Shown here piece by piece: positions 25,764-34,448 of a stretch of DNA of 64,000 nucleotides. The notes under the pieces are model-generated. The model searched no databases. It saw only the letters and a list, made by a program, of their open reading frames with translations, and had not been told where the DNA came from. The translations under genes were made by a program, and so were the position numbers. Source of the stretch: DAISVY01 sp036826635 (GTDB lineage: Bacteria; Zixibacteria; MSB-5A5; GN15; FEB-12); the NCBI GenBank assembly GCA_036826635.1, contig DAISVY010000001.1:248001-312000 (forward strand), written 5' to 3'. The stretch's first letter is position 1; every line of letters begins with the position of its first letter.

Positions 25764-25787
25764 AGCTTATTAGCTCTGGAGGCGACA

Positions 25788-27536
25788 ATGAGCTTGGCTC
25801 TAAGAACTGCGTCGCCGCAGTGGGTTCTGGCCCCCGAGCCCGAACCGCAGTTGGTCGATAGCCTGCACCAGGCAGTCGGGCTGCCGGTGAGCATTATAAA
25901 GATACTCGTCAACCGCGGGCTTGATACCCCTGACGCAATCCACCAGTTTCTGAGTCCCAGCCTTTCCGATCTTAAGGACCCGTTTACCATGACCGGTATG
26001 GAGCCGGCCGTTGACCGTGTTACGACCGCTCTTTACGAGAACGAAAAGATCGTTATTTTCGGAGACTATGATGTCGACGGCATCACCGCCACTACCTTGT
26101 TGTATATGGTCCTTAATAAGCTTGGGGCGCGTGTTGATTTCCTTCTGCCCAATCGCCTGACTCAGGGATACGGGCTTTCTCGGGACGGGATAGATCTGTC
26201 CAAAAATGATGGCGTTAGCCTGATCATTACGGTCGACACCGGCATAACGGCGGTCGAAGAGATCGCTTACGCCCGAGAGAACGGTATTGACGTGATCGTG
26301 ACCGATCACCACGAACCCGGCGCCAAAGTTCCCGAGGCTCTGGCGATCATTAATCCCAAGCAGTCCGACTGTGACTATGGTGGTGAACTTTCCGGGGTCG
26401 GGGTGGCTTACAAATTTGCTCAGGGGCTTTACCGGCGGTTCAATCAGGATGAACGTGAACTGGAGGAGCATCTTGATTTGGTGGCGCTGGGCACGTCGGC
26501 TGACATTGTACCGCTGATCGAAGAAAACCGGGTCCTGGTGAAATACGGTATCAAGCAGATAGCCCGTACCACCAAACCCGGGATCAAGTCTCTGGCTTTC
26601 GTTTCCGGTTTGATGGGTAAGGAGATTGGAACCGGTCAGGTGGTGTTTATTTTGGCCCCTCGTATAAACGCTCTGGGGCGGTTGGGCGATTGTTCCGAGG
26701 CTATCCGTTTGCTGTCCACTCACGACGAAAAAGTGGCCGCCGAGATTGCCCGCAAGCTGGACAGTGAGAACCGGCGCCGCAAGGAGATCGACGAGCGCAC
26801 CCTCAACGAAGCTTTGGAACAGATGCAGGAAATTGTTGATCTGGATCGTGACAAAGCCATTGTACTGGCCGCCGAGGGCTGGCACCAGGGAGTTATAGGT
26901 ATCGTGGCCAGTCGGTTGGTGGAACGTTTCCATTTGCCCACGGTCATGATTGCCATAAGCGACGGTGAGGGCAAGGGCTCGGCGCGGTCTATCCCCGGAT
27001 TTCACCTGTGTGAAGCCCTCAACGAATGTGAACATTTGCTTGTTCGATACGGTGGTCACAAATACGCCGCCGGTCTGTCCATTACCCCGGAGAACATTGA
27101 GGCTTTCCGCGAGAAGTTCAAACAGGTCTCGGCGGAACACCTGAGCGACGAAGATACCGTGCCCAAACTCCATATCGATCTCGAAATCGAACTCGGCGAT
27201 GTCAGCGACGAATTCGTAAAGGAAGTCGAGAGGTTTTCACCGTTCGGTCCCCAGAACATGCGACCGATCTTTCTTACCCGCAATTGTGAGGTCGTGGGTA
27301 CGCCCTATGTCGTCGGGCACAACCATCTGAAAATGAAAGTGCGCAAGGATGGCGCGGTGATCGACGTCATCGGTTTCGGTTTCGGCGACATGGCCCGTGT
27401 TCTTTCGGACAAGGGTTGTCTGGTGGATATCGTTTATGCTCTGGAGTTCAATACATACAATAACATCACCCGTATTCAGATTCGATTGCGCGACATCAAG
27501 CCGACCGTGGGTGAGTTGAGCACCGGTTATCAATGA
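25788..27536 (+). CDS. recJ: Single-stranded-DNA exonuclease RecJ
   Basis: About 582 residues. ATG 25788 (MSLALRTASPQWVLAPEPEP) is preceded by TGGAGG; the longer open frame enters rnpB. DHH domain motifs: FGDYDVDGITATTLL, VTVDTGITAVEE-type strand, VTDHHEPG, and ALGTSADIVPL; DHHA1 domain with GGHKYAAGLSI; then the RecJ OB domain (VVGTPYVVGHNHLKMKV). 5'-3' exonuclease used in RecF-pathway recombination, base excision and mismatch repair. Its likely promoter is shared with or embedded in rnpB. Confidence 0.96.
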   Translation: MSLALRTASPQWVLAPEPEPQLVDSLHQAVGLPVSIIKILVNRGLDTPDAIHQFLSPSLSDLKDPFTMTGMEPAVDRVTTALYENEKIVIFGDYDVDGITATTLLYMVLNKLGARVDFLLPNRLTQGYGLSRDGIDLSKNDGVSLIITVDTGITAVEEIAYARENGIDVIVTDHHEPGAKVPEALAIINPKQSDCDYGGELSGVGVAYKFAQGLYRRFNQDERELEEHLDLVALGTSADIVPLIEENRVLVKYGIKQIARTTKPGIKSLAFVSGLMGKEIGTGQVVFILAPRINALGRLGDCSEAIRLLSTHDEKVAAEIARKLDSENRRRKEIDERTLNEALEQMQEIVDLDRDKAIVLAAEGWHQGVIGIVASRLVERFHLPTVMIAISDGEGKGSARSIPGFHLCEALNECEHLLVRYGGHKYAAGLSITPENIEAFREKFKQVSAEHLSDEDTVPKLHIDLEIELGDVSDEFVKEVERFSPFGPQNMRPIFLTRNCEVVGTPYVVGHNHLKMKVRKDGAVIDVIGFGFGDMARVLSDKGCLVDIVYALEFNTYNNITRIQIRLRDIKPTVGELSTGYQ

Positions 27537-27671
27537 GACGATGACCCTTCCGAAAAAGTTCCGACAAGGCGGAATTGGAGAGACCGGGAGTTGTCCGTCT
27601 CTTCACGCCCGGGGCCGCGATGGATGAAGTGATCGAGTTTTTGAACAAGGATGTAAAAGATAAACCGTCTG

Positions 27672-27700
27672 TTGAATCTACTAAGTAACGAGAATATAGA
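27672..27700 (+). promoter_or_regulatory. Sigma70 promoter of the acyl-CoA dehydrogenase gene
   Basis: TTGAAT (27672-27677), 17-base spacer, TATAGA (27695-27700). The ATG at 27730 has a strong CCAGGAGGAG ribosome site. Confidence 0.65.
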
Positions 27701-27729
27701 CAGAAGTCCCCAATAATCCAGGAGGAGCA

Positions 27730-28872
27730 ATGCCGTATAATATTGATCCGAAACAGCAAGCGGTACGTGACGAAGTAAAGGCTTTTGCCGAGAAAGAAAT
27801 TTACCCGGTCTCCGAGCACTGGGATCGTATGAGCGAGCCGCGGAAATTCCCCCGCGAGTTGTATGGTAAGCTTGGCGAGGTTGGTTTTATCGGGTATAAC
27901 ACCCCTAAAGATTTGGGCGGACAGGGAAAATCCAATCTTGAATATATTACCCTGATCGAAGAACTGTGTTATCACGATGCGGCCATCGGTCTGTTGTGTG
28001 CTGTCGGTGAGCTGGCCACTTATCCTATTCTGTTTTTCGGCAACGACGAACAGAAGAAGAAATACGTGCCGGACTGCGCCAAGGGCAAAATCGTTCCGGC
28101 TTTTGTTCTGACCGAGCCCGACGCCGGTTCCGATGCGGCCAATGTGCAGACAACGGCCGTGGATAACGGTTCCGAGTATGTTATCAACGGCGAGAAGATC
28201 TTCATCATGCACGGCGATGCCGCCGATTTGGGCGTGGTGTTCTGTAAGGTCGAGGGCAAGCCGAAACTTTCGGCCATTCTGGTAAAAACCGACCAGCCCG
28301 GTTGGGAAGCGCGTACGCTCAAACACAAGATGGGTATGCGGGCCGCTACGACGGGAGGAATATATCTCAAGGACGTCAAGGCTCCCAAGGAGAACCTGTT
28401 GGGCGAATATGGCCGGGGGTTCCGCTATGCCATGCAGACTCTCGACGGTGCCCGTATCGGGGTGGCCGCTCAGGGAATAGGTATTGCTCGGCGGGCACTT
28501 GAAGAATCGGTTGCTTACGCCAAGAAGCGGGTGGCGTTTGGTCAGCCTATCGCCAAGCTTCAGGCTATTCAGTGGATGATTGCCGACATGGCCACGCGCC
28601 TTGAGGCTGCCCGGTTGGTATGTTACAAAGCGGCCCAACTGCAGGACAAGGGAGAGCGTTTCTCGCTCGAGGCCGCCCAGGCCAAACTGTTCTGCACGGA
28701 AACGGCCAATTTCTGTGTTGATCGGGCCATGCAGATCCACGCCGGCTATGGTTATATCGGTGAGTTCTCTTGCATCGAGAAGCTCTACCGTGACCAGCGC
28801 GTTCTGGAGATTTACGAAGGGACTTCCGAAGTCCAGCGGCTGGTGATCGCCGGAAACGTTATAGGGCGCTGA
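27730..28872 (+). CDS. Acyl-CoA dehydrogenase
   Basis: A 380-residue flavoprotein of the standard short-chain family length. Signatures are FVLTEPDAGSDAANVQT (family signature 1), KMGMRAATTGGIYL, GRGFRYAMQTLDGARIGVAAQ, VAFGQPIAKLQAIQWMIADM, and QIHAGYGYIGEFSCIEKLYRD (with catalytic Glu position EIYEGTSEVQRLVIA); the longest motifs are split for brevity. It catalyses the first oxidation of fatty or branched acyl-CoA with an electron-transfer flavoprotein. Chain length cannot be told. Methylmalonyl-CoA epimerase nearby fits acyl-CoA/propionate metabolism. Confidence 0.95.
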   Translation: MPYNIDPKQQAVRDEVKAFAEKEIYPVSEHWDRMSEPRKFPRELYGKLGEVGFIGYNTPKDLGGQGKSNLEYITLIEELCYHDAAIGLLCAVGELATYPILFFGNDEQKKKYVPDCAKGKIVPAFVLTEPDAGSDAANVQTTAVDNGSEYVINGEKIFIMHGDAADLGVVFCKVEGKPKLSAILVKTDQPGWEARTLKHKMGMRAATTGGIYLKDVKAPKENLLGEYGRGFRYAMQTLDGARIGVAAQGIGIARRALEESVAYAKKRVAFGQPIAKLQAIQWMIADMATRLEAARLVCYKAAQLQDKGERFSLEAAQAKLFCTETANFCVDRAMQIHAGYGYIGEFSCIEKLYRDQRVLEIYEGTSEVQRLVIAGNVIGR

Positions 28873-29318
28873 GGCAGTTCGGTCGATTTGAAATCAGGAT
28901 TTCGGTTGAGCACGTAAGCTCGACAACGGCGCCATGTTCGGGATAATCCCCGGCTTAATATGGAGCTGGCTGATTAAGACGACGGAACCACCTTGTCGCT
29001 GTGATTGCCAGTTTGTTCGTGTCTGAGGTGCACGGCGGGAAGGTGATTTTCGATATCGGTTTAGGGGACACCCTGTCGGAACGTGAGAGAAAATCTGCGG
29101 TACCGACGGGGTGTCATCGTTTGAAACAGGTCTGGCCGCGGGTCGGGACCGGTCGGTCGAAAAGGATAATAAACCGGGGGGCGATTAAGTACTCGCTTTT
29201 CTCTTTTTGTATCGTTTGATATTGCCGCTCCGAAGTGGTATTATGCTCCGGGTCCGACATGCCGGTGTACAAGGCATGCGGTTAGTGAAGACGGATATGT
29301 CTGAGCGATGAGGAGATC
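28873..29318 (+). other. Gene-free stretch with a promoter and inverted repeat
   Basis: A 446-base spacer. A 72-codon open frame at 29001-29219 lacks a ribosome site and family resemblance. Recognisable elements are the promoter at 29216-29244 and a hairpin in the transcribed leader: CATGCC (29258-29263) and GGCATG (29273-29278). Confidence 0.5.
29216..29244 (+). promoter_or_regulatory. Sigma70 promoter of the lipoprotein/epimerase genes
   Basis: TTGATA (29216-29221), 17-base spacer, TATTAT (29239-29244). The leader is about 68 nt and contains the CATGCC/GGCATG inverted repeat. Confidence 0.7.
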
Positions 29319-29843
29319 ATGATCACCAAATTAAGGTTTACGATTGCGGTTTTGGTCCAGCTTGCGTTGATACTGGCGGGGTGTTCCTCCGATAGCAAGA
29401 AAGAAACGGGAGACAAGGCCAGCCAGATCGACGATGCCGCGCAGATTCAGGAGGCGCTGACCGAGGTTATCACGCGCTGGCATTACGGCGACAAATCCGC
29501 CCTGTACGATAACGAGTTTGAATATCTGCAGCTTGAGTACAGTTTCGATGATTATCTCGAACTCAAGCATATTCGCCCGATGGAAGCCGATACGGTGAGG
29601 GCTGTCAGAGTGCACGACATTCAGTTCTTCGGTCGTGACTCGGCCGACGCCGATGTCGAGATCGTATTCGTCGGTCCGTCCGGTGATACATCCTGTATAA
29701 GCGATGTTTATCGGCTCTATCATTTCCGGGATCGGTGGATTCGGCCTACTCTGAGTACGGCGGAACTCCAGCAGGAATTCGATGATATTCGCCGAGAGGC
29801 CGATTCGGCGGCTGAAGCTGAATCTGACAACGAGGAGTGGTGA
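29319..29843 (+). CDS. Hypothetical lipoprotein
   Basis: A 174-residue protein with a canonical lipobox (LALILAGC, Cys at residue 22) and a charged spacer. The mature part (EALTEVITRWHYGDKSALYDN, RVHDIQFFGRDSADADVEIVF) resembles the NTF2-like/SnoaL-type alpha-beta cone found in many lipoproteins; this is a fold guess. A charged Glu/Ala-rich tail ends the protein. Five bases separate it from the epimerase gene, so they form an operon. Confidence 0.75.
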   Translation: MITKLRFTIAVLVQLALILAGCSSDSKKETGDKASQIDDAAQIQEALTEVITRWHYGDKSALYDNEFEYLQLEYSFDDYLELKHIRPMEADTVRAVRVHDIQFFGRDSADADVEIVFVGPSGDTSCISDVYRLYHFRDRWIRPTLSTAELQQEFDDIRREADSAAEAESDNEEW

Positions 29844-29848
29844 CAATT

Positions 29849-30268
29849 ATGAGTTCAATTCCGATTTCTCACGTGGGTATTGCGGTCGCCGATCTTGAGG
29901 CGGCCATGAAGAAATATACCGTTTTGCTGGGGCGGGAAGCCGGCGAAGTGGAAGAAGTGGCCGAACAGAAAGTGCGAGTGGCCATTTTCTCCGGTGAAGA
30001 TCCGTCAGCGGGCGGACGCATCGAACTGGTAACCGGGACTTCCGAAGACAGCCCAATCAGCAAGTTTATCGCCAAGCGCGGCGAAGGTTTGCACCATGTC
30101 TGTGTTTTCGTGGATGATATCGAGCAGACGCTGGTTCGGTTGAAAGAAGCCGGACTGCGGTTGATCGATGAAAAACCGCGACAGGGAGCCGAAGGTAAAA
30201 AGATTGCTTTCGTACATCCTTCGGCTACGGGAGGGGTGCTTCTGGAACTGGAAGAGCGCGCCCGTTAA
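29849..30268 (+). CDS. mce: Methylmalonyl-CoA epimerase (VOC family)
   Basis: About 139 residues from ATG 29849 (MSSIPISHVGIAVADLEAAM). A vicinal-oxygen-chelate fold with metal ligands in ISHVGIAV (His), RIELV (Glu), GLHHVCVFVDDI (His) and GVLLELEE (Glu). It interconverts (2S)- and (2R)-methylmalonyl-CoA between propionyl-CoA carboxylase and methylmalonyl-CoA mutase. GAGGAG lies eleven bases upstream. Convergent and only seven bases from the next minus-strand gene. Confidence 0.9.
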   Translation: MSSIPISHVGIAVADLEAAMKKYTVLLGREAGEVEEVAEQKVRVAIFSGEDPSAGGRIELVTGTSEDSPISKFIAKRGEGLHHVCVFVDDIEQTLVRLKEAGLRLIDEKPRQGAEGKKIAFVHPSATGGVLLELEERAR

Positions 30269-30275
30269 GGCAGAG

Positions 30276-31043
30276 CTATTTGACCTGCGCTTCCGTCTGG
30301 CGACGGCCGCACCGTCGGCACGTGTCGTTATTTATGTGATTGAGTCGCCCGCACTCACAGCGCCAGAAATGGGTCTCGCGGCTGTTTGCGAAGGATTTAC
30401 GAAAACGACTCCGGGGACGAAAAGCGAGCAGCAACGCCACCACTATACCTGCTATCAGAAACAACGGCCAATAATCCCGACCGGTATAAGTGCCGAAAAC
30501 ATTCGCGCTGCAGGGACCGGTGTATTCGAACTGATCCTGAACCAGTTGTGCCGAAGCCGCGATTTCATCATAAAGCGCCAGGCTGCTCTTGGCCCATACC
30601 GTGAACAATATCTGGTAACCTTCCGGGTGACGATACAACACCCCTTGCAGGCGATGTCGGAGAGTCAGTTGGTGGACCGAATCGACCGACGTAAAGCCCA
30701 GGACGAAGCCGATCCGTTTGCCGTCATAGAACCCGGTCGAAGTCAGCAGCTTGGCCTCCGGCAGTGACAGGACCACGTCTTCGATAATTTCGTCGACCGA
30801 GCTTTTCAGGGCCGCTTCATCCGCGATTGCTTCTTCGGGGCTTATTTCCGAGCGGAAAAAGAGTATCTCGGCGGCCTCATCACCATAGACAAGCTGGAAC
30901 GGAAACTGCGTCGTGTCAGAAATGACGTACCATCCCCCGGGAACGGGGAATTGCACCTCGTCGGCCACCCGGACAAACTCGGTCGCCTGCACAGAGGCAA
31001 AGAGTATTGTCACCAGAATTGAAACAGCGGAAATAAGACGCAT
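30276..31043 (-). CDS. Membrane-anchored protein with cytoplasmic zinc ribbon
   Basis: About 255 residues from ATG 31043 (MRLISAVSILVTILFASVQA, signal peptide). An exported domain of ~170 residues follows (VQFPVPGGWYVISDTTQFP, LTSTGFYDGKRIGFVLGF), then one membrane helix (DYWPLFLIAGIVVALLLAF), a basic stretch, and a terminal zinc ribbon CECGRLNHINNDTCRRCGRR of RanBP2-like spacing. So one zinc module would sit in the cytoplasm. No family is recognised. Downstream of the BlaI-like repressor with a 57-base gap, so probably controlled by it. Confidence 0.75.
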   Translation of the reverse strand: MRLISAVSILVTILFASVQATEFVRVADEVQFPVPGGWYVISDTTQFPFQLVYGDEAAEILFFRSEISPEEAIADEAALKSSVDEIIEDVVLSLPEAKLLTSTGFYDGKRIGFVLGFTSVDSVHQLTLRHRLQGVLYRHPEGYQILFTVWAKSSLALYDEIAASAQLVQDQFEYTGPCSANVFGTYTGRDYWPLFLIAGIVVALLLAFRPRSRFRKSFANSRETHFWRCECGRLNHINNDTCRRCGRRQTEAQVK

Positions 31044-31100
31044 AGTATTATTATCGGCGGGCCGGGGCAATCGGATTACTGTTGTCCGGGGCGACCGGTT

Positions 31101-31430
31101 TTATAATTGCTGAGGGAAGTTTTTCCGCAGGCAGGTTAATACCCGTTGCACGCGTTCGGTTACGAATTCCTCGCGGTTCATGGCCGGTCGGTATTCGTAG
31201 GTGCGTCCCTGTTTGGTGCGATGCAAAAGCCCCTTTTCAGCCAGACGGCTCAGTACGGTCATGACCGTCGTGTAAGCCGGAGATTGTTCCCCGGCAAGGT
31301 ACAGCAGGGCTTTTTTGACCGTCAGGCTCCGGTGTCGCCAGGCCAGTTCCATCAGGGCGGCTTCGGTCGGGCCGAGAAAGACAGCTACTCCGGGAGCTTC
31401 GGGATCGAAATAGAAAGAGCCGTTATTCAT
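31101..31430 (-). CDS. BlaI/MecI/CopY-family transcriptional repressor
   Basis: A 109-residue winged-helix protein: LGPTEAALMELAWRHRSLTV, the recognition helix SPAYTTVMTVLSRLAEKGLL, then the wing HRTKQGRTYEYRP and a C-terminal dimerisation helix. In BlaI systems a BlaR-type membrane metalloprotease cleaves the repressor; no such gene is present here. Its ATG overlaps the end of the small membrane protein gene by eight bases (ATGAATAA), implying translational coupling. It may repress its own operon, which includes the zinc-ribbon protein. Confidence 0.9.
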   Translation of the reverse strand: MNNGSFYFDPEAPGVAVFLGPTEAALMELAWRHRSLTVKKALLYLAGEQSPAYTTVMTVLSRLAEKGLLHRTKQGRTYEYRPAMNREEFVTERVQRVLTCLRKNFPQQL

Positions 31431-31587
31431 GCCGCTCGGGTATGCGTCGTTCCTTGATGATCATGTGGATACCCAGGGCGATCAGGGCGGCCGGCCAGAA
31501 GTAGTCCCAAAAATCACCGTAGATGATGCCCAGACGATCCAGGAGCATCATGGCTCCGAGCAGCAACAGCAGGATTCCGACGAACAT
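31423..31587 (-). CDS. Small membrane protein (54 aa)
   Basis: Begins MFVGILLLLLGAMMLLDRLG and continues with a second hydrophobic stretch (FWPAALIALGIHMII) ending in charged residues (KERRIPERHE). The two-helix pattern GxLLLLLGxxxLLDRLGxI...WPAALIALG is that of LiaI/LiaF-like N-terminal membrane domains. AAAGGAT lies five bases upstream; a promoter with TATAAT is 31 bases further. It overlaps the repressor start and so is coupled to it. Membrane-stress sensing is a guess. Confidence 0.75.
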   Translation of the reverse strand: MFVGILLLLLGAMMLLDRLGIIYGDFWDYFWPAALIALGIHMIIKERRIPERHE

Positions 31588-31617
31588 AGGCGATCCTTTC
31601 GCAATTGATACAGCGTT

Positions 31618-31646
31618 ATTATACGAAACCCGTCTTCGTTTGAAAA
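31618..31646 (-). promoter_or_regulatory. Promoter of the small-membrane-protein/BlaI operon
   Basis: On the minus strand: TTTTCA (31646-31641), 17-base spacer, TATAAT (31623-31618). Confidence 0.65.
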
Positions 31647-31827
31647 TGAAAAGGTTGAGTGGGGAAAAAGCGGGGCGCTGGGATTCTCTGGAATCGCGGA
31701 AAAGCCTGTGAAGGCATTATAAGTTGTTGGCAATCATATGGCTGTACTGTGGTTCACACATTACCATCAGTTTGTTCGTCAAGGTGGGGATTCCCCAGAG
31801 CCTTGGCCATTTTGTCCATTTTAATGC

Positions 31828-31856
31828 TTGACATTGTTATCGTCGTTGATCATTAT
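31828..31856 (+). promoter_or_regulatory. Promoter of the C25 peptidase gene
   Basis: TTGACA (31828-31833), 17-base spacer, CATTAT (31851-31856). The intergenic region 31588-31933 (346 bases) holds this and the opposite promoter and nothing else I recognise. Confidence 0.65.
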
Positions 31857-31933
31857 TTAACTGTCTTGTTATTACTACGATTATTCTGACAGGTTCGCTG
31901 CTATCACAAGTTCCAATCTACGGGAGGTGTGTT

Positions 31934-34366
31934 ATGTGTAAGAGGACGTGGTTATTGGCCTTGCTTCTGCTCGTTATTTGGTTTGGCGATCGGACGCAAG
32001 CGGGTACGTGGGAAGATCAACTTGAGGTCACTGTGATTCAGTCGAATGACAGTGTGCTAACGATTCAATTCACTGTAGACACATCGGTTGTCTACGACAC
32101 GTGGCTGACAGCCACTCGATCGTTCATACTGCCAAGCGGAGCTGATCCATCGATCAATATTGTTGACTCACATAGCGTACGGGTCCCTCGCGCAAAGTGC
32201 TTAGCTACCCCACTTGGGGCTGAAGATGTCGAGATACACGAAGAGTCTTTGGGTGGGAGTAAAACCGCTTCAGGGAATCCCGGTGAGCGGACGGGTGAAC
32301 TAGTCGTTCTTATTGAACCTTATATTCAGAAGGACTATGAAGCGGCTGCTGTGTTTGCTGGGCTCGCGATACTGCTCGCTGACAGTGTGCATGTTTATAC
32401 AACTGTGACAGTCGATATTGAGTTCAACGCTACCGGGGGATTTGTCTCTCCTGATACGGTAGCGGAAGAGTTTGACCGCTTTTATGAAGCCCGCTTTCTA
32501 AACTACGGGTATGTGCGAGCGCAAGATCCACCGGAGCTAGTGCCCGGAGAGATGCTCATTCTCTGCTGTGATCAGTTCGCGGACGCAATGGCGCCCTTTG
32601 TTGAATGGAAAAGACAGAAGGGAATAGCAACAAGCCTTGTGGGAGTCCCCAGTTCTGTCAGTAACGACACCTTGAGCATCATGAGCTATCTTCAAGGTTT
32701 TAGCGCTAATCACGAACTGGTGTGGGTCTTACTTGTCGGGGATTCGGGTCAAGTGAGATCATTTCGCTATGTACCAGAGAGTTATTCTCCCTCGTTCAAT
32801 GCCATTTCGGATCCGCGGTATGCTCTGTTACAAGGTAATGACTACCGCCCCGATGTGTTCATCGGCAGGTTCTCTTCTGAGGATACCACCGATGTTATCA
32901 CTCAGGTAAATCGCACGCTTCAGTATGAATGTTTTCCGGAAGTTGCTGACTGGTGGTCGCGAGCTCTGGTTGCTGGAAGACTACAAACCCGTTGTGTCGA
33001 TTTACTTTCCGCCGGAGATATGACAGTCAGTGAGATTGTGTACGATAGCACAGATCAGTCCAGTCAGATCGACAGTGTCCTTGAGAATGGGTGTGGCGTG
33101 GTAGTACAAGCAGGGCATGGTTTCCAACACAAGTGGAACTGGCCCAATTATGAGAGATCAGATGTGAATGCCCTACAAAACGTTGGGAAATTGCCGGTGA
33201 TAGTCGGAAGCGCCTGTCTCGTAGGTAAATATGACAGTGGGAATATTGATTGTTTCGCGGAGGCTTGGTTGCATGCATCCGATGGGTCAGGTAACCCTAC
33301 AGGAGCAGTTGCTACCTTCATGGCGTCAGAATATAATTCAAATGGTTACCTTACGAACAGGGCGTTTGCGCAGTATGCTGTTGCCAATGCAATGAATACG
33401 TTCGGTGGCATGTGCTATGCCGCCGTTTCCGGTGCTACAGACCATGTTTATGGCAGTACGCAGCCGAACGATTGTGATGCCGAGTCACACTATTGTGTTA
33501 TGCACGTTTTTGGTGATCCGTCGCTTTGTGTGCGTACCGACACACCGACTGCGATGTCCGTGTCGCATGATACCCTTAACCCATGTACGGCCAGCCAATT
33601 AACGGTTCATGTAGATGGTATTGCCAGAGCGCTGTGCGCTCTATTTGCCGATACAACTATCTACGGTACTGGCTACACCAATTCGAGCGGAAACGCTACT
33701 ATTCAAATCGAAAGCCAGTTGCCAACGGACGAACCAATCCTTCTTACCGTTACAGCTTTCAATAAGTTGCCTTATATAGATACGCTCTGGGATGATCCTG
33801 ACGGCGACAGCATAATTACCTGTTTGGACAACTGTCCAGTGCACGCCAATCCGGGTCAAGAGGATACCGATGAAGATGGCATAGGGGACATCTGCGATAA
33901 TTGCGTGTACACTGCTAATTCCAATCAGACGAATAGTGACGCTGATGTACTGGGGGATGCGTGTGACAATTGCCCGGAGGTGAACAATCCGGGGCAGGAA
34001 GATCTCGATGAGGACGGGACGGGTGATGCCTGTGATGATGATCTGGACGGTGACGGAGTGTCTAATGGCCAGGATAATTGCCCGTATGATTACAATCCAG
34101 ATCAGGCAGATAGCACAGGCAATGGCATAGGCGATGTTTGCGACTGCTGTGTTAATTCGACCGGCAATGTTGATTGTGATCCGTATGAATCAGTTGATAT
34201 GGCTGATCTCACTGTGTTGATAGACCACCTGATGATCAGTCTTACCCCGCTGTGCTGTGAAGCGGAGGCGGACGTTGATCTCTCTGGGATGGTTGATATG
34301 GGTGATGTGACGATATTGGTTGATCACTTGTTCGGTACTCTGGCGCCGCTACCGGCTTGTCCCTGA
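31934..34366 (+). CDS. Gingipain-type (C25) cysteine peptidase with thrombospondin-3 repeats and dockerin-like module
   Basis: An 810-residue secreted protein: signal peptide (1-23), a propeptide-like region, a C25 peptidase domain (~200-535), an Ig-like linker, thrombospondin type 3 calcium repeats (~620-737, DxDxDGxGDxCDNC units), and a C-terminal dockerin-like pair (~740-810; VDMADLTVLIDHL and VDMGDVTILVDHLF). The catalytic dyad is visible as His395 (QAGHGF) and Cys428 (VGSACLVG), with FAEAWL downstream as in gingipains. The ribosome site is GGGAGGTG. Codon choice looks more AT-rich than the neighbours, a possible sign of separate origin. It shares its last ~70 residues with the M14 protein at 51.7 kb. 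Confidence 0.92.
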   Translation: MCKRTWLLALLLLVIWFGDRTQAGTWEDQLEVTVIQSNDSVLTIQFTVDTSVVYDTWLTATRSFILPSGADPSINIVDSHSVRVPRAKCLATPLGAEDVEIHEESLGGSKTASGNPGERTGELVVLIEPYIQKDYEAAAVFAGLAILLADSVHVYTTVTVDIEFNATGGFVSPDTVAEEFDRFYEARFLNYGYVRAQDPPELVPGEMLILCCDQFADAMAPFVEWKRQKGIATSLVGVPSSVSNDTLSIMSYLQGFSANHELVWVLLVGDSGQVRSFRYVPESYSPSFNAISDPRYALLQGNDYRPDVFIGRFSSEDTTDVITQVNRTLQYECFPEVADWWSRALVAGRLQTRCVDLLSAGDMTVSEIVYDSTDQSSQIDSVLENGCGVVVQAGHGFQHKWNWPNYERSDVNALQNVGKLPVIVGSACLVGKYDSGNIDCFAEAWLHASDGSGNPTGAVATFMASEYNSNGYLTNRAFAQYAVANAMNTFGGMCYAAVSGATDHVYGSTQPNDCDAESHYCVMHVFGDPSLCVRTDTPTAMSVSHDTLNPCTASQLTVHVDGIARALCALFADTTIYGTGYTNSSGNATIQIESQLPTDEPILLTVTAFNKLPYIDTLWDDPDGDSIITCLDNCPVHANPGQEDTDEDGIGDICDNCVYTANSNQTNSDADVLGDACDNCPEVNNPGQEDLDEDGTGDACDDDLDGDGVSNGQDNCPYDYNPDQADSTGNGIGDVCDCCVNSTGNVDCDPYESVDMADLTVLIDHLMISLTPLCCEAEADVDLSGMVDMGDVTILVDHLFGTLAPLPACP

Positions 34367-34396
34367 TATAGGAAATGTTGCTCGTGGTGACTTAGT

Positions 34397-34429
34397 AAAC
34401 GGCTGCTCTGAGAAGGGCGGCCGTTTGCT
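34397..34429 (+). terminator. Probable terminator between convergent genes
   Basis: AAACGGC/GCCGTTT stem with a long GC-containing loop, followed by GCTCTTACT; weak T tract. Confidence 0.45.
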
Positions 34430-34448
34430 CTTACTATGCCGATAGATA

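Noticed and set aside
25713..25787. Upstream extension of recJ
   Set aside because: It lies inside the conserved 3' end of RNase P RNA; ATG 25788 has its own TGGAGG.
25800..27173. A 457-codon minus-strand open frame
   Set aside because: Antisense to recJ, whose DHH motifs are intact; no ribosome site or family features.
27575..27688. A 37-codon frame (TTG start) between recJ and the acyl-CoA dehydrogenase gene, ending KDVKDKPSVESTK
   Set aside because: Too short, no recognised homology, and it overlaps a promoter; possibly a small peptide but not supported.
29001..29219. A 72-codon frame in the 446-base spacer
   Set aside because: No ribosome site or family resemblance, low-complexity basic content, and it runs into a promoter.
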